Shown here: in pieces, positions 37,310-43,459 of the stretch
Position numbering within the stretch: position 1 is the first letter of the stretch
How the letters are laid out: each line of letters starts with the position of its first letter
Source: Flavobacterium sp.
GTDB lineage: Bacteria; Bacteroidota; Bacteroidia; Flavobacteriales; Flavobacteriaceae
Direction: 5' to 3'
DNA: 64,000 bases
NCBI GenBank assembly: GCA_016721735.1
Contig: JADKHM010000014.1
Location: 1-64,000 of the forward strand
Program-made: the position numbers and the translations under genes
Notes under the pieces: generated by a model
Seen by the model: the letters and a program-made list of their open reading frames with translations, nothing else
Database searches by the model: none
Told to the model about the DNA's origin: nothing

Positions 37310-38344
37310 TTAGAAATTGAGGATTTTGTTGCTTTGCTCCAGATGCATGTGGTATTCTTTCATGCCGGCCTTTCTACTCAAGTAAGGAAATCCTTTTCGA
37401 TTGTTGGCGACGCTAATCTCGAACATATAACGAATGTGTCGCGTTAACTCTTTCCAAGCAAAAAAGATGGAATGTTTCGGATCGTAGATGTGGGTAGGTT
37501 CACTTGCGGCGCCGTTCAATTCGACGACAGCGAAGTTTTTTCCTTGTTCGAGTTCATCTAAAGTGCTGTACATCAAATCCAATCGACCGAAATAAAACTC
37601 CGGAATTTGAAGACACATTTCGTTGATGACATCAGTCAGTTTTGGAGATATCCAATGGCTGAAATCTAGGAATTTGGCACCGCGAATATGATTGCCATAA
37701 GGCACTAAATTGCGTTGCTCTCCGTCGGCCAAAACGGTTTGCAAATCTGCTCCGTATTCTTTTTGCAAGACTTTGAGTTGGAGTTCATGTCGCGGATCTT
37801 TCTTGATCAAAGTTTCAATCGTTGATTTTCCGTCGCCAGTGACAATTAGGAATTCTTTGCCGACAATTCCAGTAATTCTGCCTTTCTTTTCGTGTGGAAA
37901 GCGCACATAGAAAATCCCGATTTCGTTGGAATACGGAATTAAATCTTGCAGTAAATAATCAAAATTTACTTTGTCGTGATAGGCTTTTAGTTCGGCTTCA
38001 TTGTGAATTTTCTTCACTGCCGAACCTCGCAACCCAATATCAGGTTTGGCAATTATTGGATAATTGAATTGGTATTCGTTGAAACGGTCTAACACTAGCT
38101 CAAAAGAAGTGTTTTCTTTGATTAACTCCGTTTTCGGATAATATATTTTTGGAATCAGATTGTAGATTTCCTTTTTCGATTCCATGATAAAGCCGCCATT
38201 TTTGATGGATGGATTAGACGCATTGAAAAAGAAAATGGTTCTAGCTTTCAGCGCATAATACGCCCATTGAAAATAGATCGGTATGTACACCACGTGCATT
38301 GGCCAATATTCCCAGTGGAGTAGTTTATGTAGGAAGAGTTTCAA
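37310..38344 (-). CDS. ATP-grasp domain protein
   Basis: ATP-dependent carboxylate-amine/thiol ligase fold, about 344 residues. PIIAKPDIGLRGSAVKKI is the ATP-binding loop, YLLQDLIPYSNEIGIFYVR follows, and FYFGRLDLMYSTLDE and FAVVELNGAASEPTHIYDP carry the Mg-binding Glu/Asn. D-Ala-D-Ala ligase-like relatives make peptides or modify amino acids; the substrate is unknown. The frame extends to an ATG at 38401, but those codons come from GTTGTGGG word repeat and element G, so I prefer TTG 38344 (LKLFLHKLLHWEYWP). Coupled to the LysE-like exporter. Confidence 0.82.
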   Translation of the reverse strand: MKLFLHKLLHWEYWPMHVVYIPIYFQWAYYALKARTIFFFNASNPSIKNGGFIMESKKEIYNLIPKIYYPKTELIKENTSFELVLDRFNEYQFNYPIIAKPDIGLRGSAVKKIHNEAELKAYHDKVNFDYLLQDLIPYSNEIGIFYVRFPHEKKGRITGIVGKEFLIVTGDGKSTIETLIKKDPRHELQLKVLQKEYGADLQTVLADGEQRNLVPYGNHIRGAKFLDFSHWISPKLTDVINEMCLQIPEFYFGRLDLMYSTLDELEQGKNFAVVELNGAASEPTHIYDPKHSIFFAWKELTRHIRYMFEISVANNRKGFPYLSRKAGMKEYHMHLEQSNKILNF

Positions 38345-38379
38345 ATTAGTTGTGGGTTGTGGGTCGTCGGTTGTGGGTT
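38345..38379. repeat. GTTGTGGGTTGTGGG word repeat
   Basis: Tandem words TTGTGGG, TCGTCGG, TTGTGGG between the ATP-grasp start and structured element G. Confidence 0.65.
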
Positions 38380-38557
38380 GCGTGAGTGATGGCAGCGGCA
38401 TCCTTTTTATCCTGAACTCGTTTCAGGATCTTTAGATTTTTTAGACGTTCTTCTGGAGATCCTGAAACGAGTTCAGGATAAAAAGATATAGCGGACAGCA
38501 CGACGGCGCCTGATATTATTTGACATAAGTCTTGTTGTTCTTGCGCCGGCACGCCCC
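38380..38557 (+). repeat. Structured dispersed element, copy G (exchanged arms)
   Basis: Core as in the other copies: GCGTG/CACGC closing helix, GTG/CAC instead of GGG/CCC, strands ATGGCAGCGGCATC and GATATAGCGGACAG with the four mismatches kept. The apical arm is wholly different: TTTTTATCCTGAACTCGTTT pairs with its complement at 38465-38484 around a long loop. The side hairpin is also extended (CGGCGC/GCGCCG around about 35 bases). It ends two bases from the NRDE gene stop. Confidence 0.8.
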
Positions 38558-38559
38558 AA

Positions 38560-39268
38560 TTAGACATGAATAAACGTATTTGAGAATTCTTTTTGTTCTA
38601 TTAAATCGTGGTGCATGACCGTGATTTTGTTTTGCTCGATGACACTTTGCGTGATGCTAAGCGTTTTGAGTTTATCGTTTCTGTTGATGATGAGTCCATG
38701 TTGTGCATTATCAGCCTCAGTGTAACGATGAAAATGAAACATTTCTTCAAACGTCACTTCAGGTTTGGTGTCTAAAAATGTAGCAAACCATTGCGCTCTT
38801 TGCTGGCGGATTTCCTGTGCATACAGCGTCGAAGAAGACCAAATATGATTCTCGTTGGAATCTAGTTCTAAGGTGTTTTTCTCGGTTCCGTTCCACCGCA
38901 ATTGATAGAGTTTTTGGTCTTGGAATAAGACGATGGTAAACGGTTCAACGTTCTCTAAATCGATTTCCTGCCAAGCGGCGATTGCCGATGTTGCGCTGAA
39001 CAAATCTAAGACAATGAGGCCGCGGCTTCTTCGGTATGGCGGATTCCATTGGTGTTTTTCTTCCGCGCCGTTGAGCAGGACGAGCACATTGGCGTTTTCA
39101 TCTACGACGTACCAAGTTCCACCCGCTTTGGGGTCTTTTGGGAAAAAATAAATTTTTTTGATTGACCAAGTAATTCCTAGGTTCCACCGCTGGACGTGCT
39201 ACTTGCTCGTCGCGATTGGAAGTGATGATTATTTTGCCTTGAGAATGTACAAAACTTACTGTGCACAT
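38560..39268 (-). CDS. NRDE family protein (TANGO2-like, one frameshift)
   Basis: Member of the NRDE/TANGO2 family, about 235 residues. Starts MCTVSFVHSQGKIIITSNRDEQVARP, with the family Cys2 and the NRDE motif. The frame breaks in the T-run 39136-39139 (plus strand); dropping one base restores FFPKDPKAGGTWYVVDENANVLVLLNG. The rest follows: NPPYRRSRGLIVLDLF and HGLIINRNDKL. Without repair only an internal start at 39087 is visible. Biochemical function is unclear. Its start overlaps the end of the DinB-like gene by 13 bases. Confidence 0.85.
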
Positions 39269-39744
39269 TTTTTTCTGTATTCGATGGTGGAACGGGCGAC
39301 GCCAAAATTCTCGTTGACTTCGAGTTTGCCATTCATTAGGATAGCGACTTTGATCAGCGCTTGGTGGTGAATGCAGTGTTCTAGATTGTATAGTAATTCT
39401 CGAAAATAGTTGCTTTCGATGCGGATTTCTTCTCCATCAACAATTTGCTGTAGTTCTATTTTCTTGTTTTCTTTATCAAGGGAATTTTGAATTTCTTTGA
39501 TTTGAGTGATAGCAAATTCAGAATTGGTTTGAATTAACTTATTGCGTTGGCGTTGGTCATAGTTCACGACTCCAGTTTCGTATTGCGAATTCAAGCATTG
39601 AAACATTTCGATGATGTGTCTGGTATGTTCGCCAATTGTTGCATTGCTCAATTCGTGACATGGATGCGCGTAATCTGCATCGGAAATCTGCTCGAGCAAA
39701 TCGTTTAATTCTTGTAAACTATGATGAATAGATGGTAACAACAT
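39256..39744 (-). CDS. DinB-like four-helix protein
   Basis: A 162-residue DinB/YfiT-like protein. Candidate metal-binding histidines occur in ATIGEHTRHIIEMF and LEHCIHHQALIKV, the usual spacing for this fold. Members include thiol-dependent transferases with low-molecular-weight thiols; activity here is unknown. Located four bases after the DoxX gene, same strand. Confidence 0.8.
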   Translation of the reverse strand: MLLPSIHHSLQELNDLLEQISDADYAHPCHELSNATIGEHTRHIIEMFQCLNSQYETGVVNYDQRQRNKLIQTNSEFAITQIKEIQNSLDKENKKIELQQIVDGEEIRIESNYFRELLYNLEHCIHHQALIKVAILMNGKLEVNENFGVARSTIEYRKKCAQ

Positions 39745-39748
39745 GATT

Positions 39749-40138
39749 TTACAATTGAAACTTTAATAGACCTTGAATTTTATCTCTGTTTTGAAATACT
39801 AGTATTGCACAACAAATAAACGTAATTATTGCCAAAATAAAAAGTGTTCCGCCATCGTTTTTTACAACAATTCCTAAGAAAACCAGATGAGATAAAATAG
39901 CACCAGCCATGGTTCCTAATCCCATTAGCGCGCCGAGTAATGTGGTCCGTGGAATGAGAATCAAGATTGAGGCAATCAATTCGACGACACCTGAGCCAAT
40001 GCGACCAAATGGTTCTGCACCAAGTGTTGAAAATATATAAACGCTTTCTTCTGCGCCGGTAAATTTAAAATAAAGCGTTTGTACCAAAATGACTACCGCT
40101 GTGAGTTTGATGATCCACGTAAATATGTTGTTTTTCAT
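39749..40138 (-). CDS. DoxX family membrane protein
   Basis: A 129-residue protein with four membrane segments. Start FTWIIKLTAVVILVQTLYFKFTGAEES, then GSGVVELIASILILIP, LGALMGLGTMAGAILSHL and GGTLFILAIITFICC are DoxX-like. DoxX proteins are linked to redox and thiol systems in the membrane. Lies downstream of the YHS genes. Confidence 0.85.
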   Translation of the reverse strand: MKNNIFTWIIKLTAVVILVQTLYFKFTGAEESVYIFSTLGAEPFGRIGSGVVELIASILILIPRTTLLGALMGLGTMAGAILSHLVFLGIVVKNDGGTLFILAIITFICCAILVFQNRDKIQGLLKFQL

Positions 40139-40202
40139 GATTATTATTTTATTTGAAAATGAGTTGATTTGAAAATTTGAAAATGGGAGCTAGATTGCTG
40201 TT

Positions 40203-40250
40203 TTTGAAAGCTGACAACCGACAACTGACAACTGACAACTGACAACTAAT
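40203..40250. repeat. GACAACTGACAACT word repeat
   Basis: Four to five tandem words ACAACTG/ACAACCG of 7-10 bases between the DoxX gene and the YHS gene, running into the YHS stop region. Confidence 0.75.
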
Positions 40251-40707
40251 TAATAATCTTCTTCCAATTGGCATCCGCTTTTTTCTTCAAGTTTGTTTCG
40301 TCTTTGTTCCAACTTTTTAAGGTATTGTTGAAGTAAGCGTTGTAGAATAAGTTGAGTTTTCCGTCGACAATTTTGAAAGTTTCTGGATCAATTTCTACTT
40401 TCTCTCCAGTTGATCCCATGGCATAAGCACACCATCCGCCGTATTGTGGCTCGAAGCTCGCTGGGTTTTTAGCGAAAGCGTCTTTGTTGGCTTGCGAAGA
40501 AAAATAGTAGATGACACCTTCGTAGGAACTAGCGATAGTCGACTTGCCTTTTATCGCTTTCTTTTGCGTGAAATACGCTACAGGATCGTAACCTTGAATA
40601 GCGACTTTTTTTTCTAGATTGAATTCTGACGTTCTTTTTGCAGCTGTTTGTGCAAAGGTTGTTGCAGATAGTAAGGCAACGAATAAGATTAAGATTGATT
40701 TTTTCAT
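40246..40707 (-). CDS. YHS domain exported protein, paralogue 1
   Basis: A 153-residue protein with a signal peptide (MKKSILILFVALLSATTFAQ). The YHS-like domain holds VAIQGYDPVAYFTQKKAIKG, YYFSSQANKDAFAKNP and YGGWCAYAMGS, with a single conserved Cys. YHS domains occur with metal-handling proteins, so metal binding is an inference. A frameshifted paralogue lies immediately upstream. Confidence 0.88.
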   Translation of the reverse strand: MKKSILILFVALLSATTFAQTAAKRTSEFNLEKKVAIQGYDPVAYFTQKKAIKGKSTIASSYEGVIYYFSSQANKDAFAKNPASFEPQYGGWCAYAMGSTGEKVEIDPETFKIVDGKLNLFYNAYFNNTLKSWNKDETNLKKKADANWKKIIN

Positions 40708-40828
40708 TTTTTTAGATTTTAATTTGTCTTTTAAATTTAGATTGATTTTTAATTTCTTGAGACAAAGATAAAGTGCGATAAAAAAGTGTTTTGTCTGCTA
40801 CTTTACTTTTGAAAACAATTTGTTGGAA

Positions 40829-41256
40829 TTATTTTCCCTTTTTTATTTTTTCCCAGGTTTTACTGGCTTTTTCAATACGGTTTTTTTGATCTTTCAACCA
40901 CATCTCTTTAACATCTAGATTGTAGTTTAGGTATAACTTATTATCGACGATAGTAAATGCTTCTGGTTGAATTGGTGCTTTGTATCCTTCGGACATTCCA
41001 TAGGCACAATAACCTCCAAATTGTGGAATATAATGTTCCGGGTTTTTTAAGAAAAGCGTCTTATTGTCCACTGAGGAAAAGTAATAGCTGGCTCCGTTGA
41101 ACTCAGAATTGATTTCTTTCTTTCCTTCGATGGCTTTGTTACTTTCAAAATAAGCAACAGGATCATAGCCTTGAATCGCTATTTTGTTTTTAGATTAGTT
41201 TGAGCAACGATGAAATTTGTGGTTAATGCTATAAATAAAAAGATTAGATTTTTCAT
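40829..41256 (-). CDS. YHS domain exported protein, paralogue 2 (one frameshift)
   Basis: Starts at 41256 with signal peptide MKNLIFLFIALTTNFIVAQ. One base is missing near the T-run 41187-41191, and the repaired frame continues NKIAIQGYDPVAYF, then NGASYYFSSVDNKTLFLKNP, YIPQFGGYCAYGMSEG and LYLNYNLDVKEMW. About 142 residues. Same architecture as paralogue 1, with the Cys kept in GGYCAYGM. Follows the beta-barrel gene by 23 bases. Confidence 0.82.
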
Positions 41257-41279
41257 AATTAGTTAAGGTATCAATGTTA

Positions 41280-42179
41280 TTAAAATGAATATTGGTATTG
41301 CAAGCCAAGAACAAAACTTCGCGTCAAGCCATCAGGTCTGATATCGCTCACTACAAAAGGCGATGCAAGTGACAACTCGACTTGATTTTGCTTGTTGATG
41401 TGATAGGTACTTATGAGGTTTCCATTAACCGTCAGACCAGCAGATCCTTGGATAATTTCTCTTTGTCCAAAAATATTTTCAAAGGAATCTTCTCCAAGGT
41501 GGTAAATAAATAAGACGTTGGGTTTAAAAGAAAATTTCGAATGTGGCAAAGTCAGTTCATAAGTAGCGCGAAGCAACGCATCGGGTTTGCGCTCAAACAA
41601 ATTGGTGGATGGAAAATCGGTGGTACCTGAATACTCCGCGAAATAAGAATTCTTGTTCAAATTGACCACTGGAATTTGCAATGCGGCATTAAAATCCCAT
41701 TGTTTATAATGAAGATTGGTTCCCACGAACGCATCGACAGTTCCCAAACTCGACTGATAATCGAGCGGCAAAGGATAACCATTTATTTTTAGATTAGAAG
41801 CGGTAAAAGGGAATTTCAATCCTAGAAGCGTACTCCATTGTTTTTGATTCTTTTCTTTGAAAGAATAGTTTCCAATGAGGAACGCATCTCCGAATTGCGT
41901 TCGAGTTCCAAAGCTTCCGTTGGCAGTTGATAAGGTCACTTTACTGGTAAACGCAAAATGTTGATTGAATCGCTTGGTATACGAAATGTAGTGCGACAAA
42001 TACTGCACATCTGCTTCGCCTAGACTATAGATGGATGCATATTCCAGACTGTTTTTGAACTGTTCTTTTTCGTCTGTAAATCCTTTGTTGATGGAGCAAA
42101 TCCCCGCGTCACTGCAACCTTGGGAACTAGCTACAGTTGAAAACACGAAACCAATTAGAATCAAAAATGTATTTTTCAT
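41280..42179 (-). CDS. Outer-membrane beta-barrel protein, unknown
   Basis: A 299-residue protein with a signal peptide (MKNTFLILIGFVFSTVASSQ), two Cys at the mature N-terminus (GCSDAGICS) and alternating polar/hydrophobic strands to a terminal LGLQYQYSF, a typical barrel ending in Phe. Segments such as RTQFGDAFLIGNYSF and RATYELTLPHSKFSF are strand-like. I choose ATG 42179 over 42236, as only this start gives a signal peptide. Start lies five bases after the DM13 gene stop, so they are surely cotranscribed. Role unknown. Confidence 0.75.
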   Translation of the reverse strand: MKNTFLILIGFVFSTVASSQGCSDAGICSINKGFTDEKEQFKNSLEYASIYSLGEADVQYLSHYISYTKRFNQHFAFTSKVTLSTANGSFGTRTQFGDAFLIGNYSFKEKNQKQWSTLLGLKFPFTASNLKINGYPLPLDYQSSLGTVDAFVGTNLHYKQWDFNAALQIPVVNLNKNSYFAEYSGTTDFPSTNLFERKPDALLRATYELTLPHSKFSFKPNVLFIYHLGEDSFENIFGQREIIQGSAGLTVNGNLISTYHINKQNQVELSLASPFVVSDIRPDGLTRSFVLGLQYQYSF

Positions 42180-42184
42180 AGTGC

Positions 42185-42601
42185 TTAATTTGAAGTTAAT
42201 GCGGCAATCGCAAACAAATGATTGTACTGCTGACAATGGATTAAAACATGTGAATAAGCGGAAACATCCACTGTACTTGGTATTGGATAGACCGTTTGAG
42301 AGGTCAAGTTACCGAGGTTTACAAAGTCGGATGGTGTTGCCGCTTTAGACAAGTAGACTTTTAGATCGGGACCGTTTGAGACACTAAAATCCTCTAGGTT
42401 GACTTTGTACTGTCCGTCTTCTAGATAGATTTTCGCTTCTCCACTAACGGAAATTCCAGAGGTCGGGACGAAAACCCCAGAATATTTCAATGCTGCAATT
42501 GGATTGAGCACCACTTTTTCCCGATCTTTCGTAAGTGGTCCTTCTTCTTGGCACGAAACCAAGCTGAGTAAGACAGGCAATAAATAAAGAATTTTTTTCA
42601 T
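42185..42601 (-). CDS. DM13 domain lipoprotein
   Basis: A 138-residue lipoprotein: signal MKKILYLLPVLLSLVSC with a lipobox ending LVSC, then a DM13 domain (ISVSGEAKIYLEDGQYKVNLE, GPDLKVYLSKA, VLIHCQQYNHLFAIAAL) with one Cys near the end. DM13 domains are proposed redox or electron-transfer modules. ATG 42601 is chosen, since it places the lipobox at the usual distance. It is the first gene of the minus-strand group. A 19-base palindrome and a -7 box lie directly upstream. Confidence 0.85.
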   Translation of the reverse strand: MKKILYLLPVLLSLVSCQEEGPLTKDREKVVLNPIAALKYSGVFVPTSGISVSGEAKIYLEDGQYKVNLEDFSVSNGPDLKVYLSKAATPSDFVNLGNLTSQTVYPIPSTVDVSAYSHVLIHCQQYNHLFAIAALTSN

Positions 42602-42606
42602 AGTAG

Positions 42607-42625
42607 TTGTATTTTTATAATACAA
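42607..42625 (-). promoter_or_regulatory. 19-base perfect inverted repeat before the DM13 gene
   Basis: TTGTATT and AATACAA flank five bases (TTTAT), six bases upstream of the DM13 ATG. It overlaps a minus-strand TACGTTTG (42623-42630), a TAnnTTTG -7 box. Position and symmetry fit an operator, possibly for the adjacent Crp/Fnr regulator; this is inference. Confidence 0.5.
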
Positions 42626-42684
42626 ACGTACTATGAGCTAGATTGGTTTTTTGTCGGGTAGTTTACATTAAAAGAAAAATTATC

Positions 42685-43362
42685 TTATAATTTAGAAAAA
42701 TCATCTATCAAGATTTCTTTTCGAGCGTAAAATATCAATTGCTTCTCCTCCATTTCGTTGAGTAATTGGGTTGCAGTTTGACGTGAGGTACCGATGATTT
42801 GAGCGATATCGGCTTGGGTGAGGTAATTGTCGATGGTGACTTTGTTGCCGTTGAATTTGCCTTCCCGTTCTGCCCATTCTTTGATAAAAGTGTGCAATCG
42901 GGTTTTGGCATCTTTAGAAATCAGGTTGGAGTAACTGTTTTTGATGCGCTTCATTTTCAAACCTACAAACTTGGTGTAAGTCAATGCTAAGTTGGGGTTT
43001 TGCAACATCAAATTTTCAAAATCAGATAGTAAGAAACTGCAAATAATCACTTCCTCTGTCAATGCTTTGGCGTATTCGCTGGAATTTTTGTCACTTTCTA
43101 AAGTCAATTCGCCAAACAAATCACCTTTTTGAATGATGTCTTTGATGGTTTCGTTGCCTTCTTCATCAATTTCGACGATTTTGATATTGCCTTTTTTGAG
43201 CAGAAATATTCTTGGGACTTCGCTAGAGGAAAAATAAATGACATCTCCTTTTTTAGCTTTTTTAAATCCGGTAATGATACACAATTGCTTCACTTGAGAC
43301 ATGCTCAGCGTCCAAAATAACTTGTGATCACGCAAGTACCAATATTTCAATTCTTCTGACAT
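42685..43362 (-). CDS. Crp/Fnr family transcriptional regulator
   Basis: A 225-residue regulator: N-terminal cyclic-nucleotide-binding-like beta roll (KKGDVIYFSSSEVPRIFLLKKGNIKIVEI, then KGDLFGELTL), central helix, and C-terminal winged helix with recognition segment TQADIAQIIGTSRQTATQLL. There is no N-terminal Cys cluster for an Fnr-type iron-sulfur centre. It stands directly upstream of, and on the same strand as, the DM13-barrel-YHS-DoxX group and may regulate it. Confidence 0.92.
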   Translation of the reverse strand: MSEELKYWYLRDHKLFWTLSMSQVKQLCIITGFKKAKKGDVIYFSSSEVPRIFLLKKGNIKIVEIDEEGNETIKDIIQKGDLFGELTLESDKNSSEYAKALTEEVIICSFLLSDFENLMLQNPNLALTYTKFVGLKMKRIKNSYSNLISKDAKTRLHTFIKEWAEREGKFNGNKVTIDNYLTQADIAQIIGTSRQTATQLLNEMEEKQLIFYARKEILIDDFSKL

Positions 43363-43403
43363 ACTAAAAATAAAATTACGATAAAGATCGACACGAATGT
43401 AAA

Positions 43404-43442
43404 CAAAAAACCCTTTCAGATTTATGTTCCGAAAGGGTTTTA
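43404..43442 (-). terminator. Terminator of acyl-CoA dehydrogenase
   Basis: AAAACCCTTTC pairs with GAAAGGGTTTT around a 13-base loop, with A/T runs at both ends. Confidence 0.85.
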
Positions 43443-43459
43443 TTTGCTATTTATTGAAT

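Noticed and set aside
38346..38567. A 73-codon minus-strand reading frame over element G
   Set aside because: It is the translation of the structured repeat and word repeats, with no start signal and no protein-like composition.
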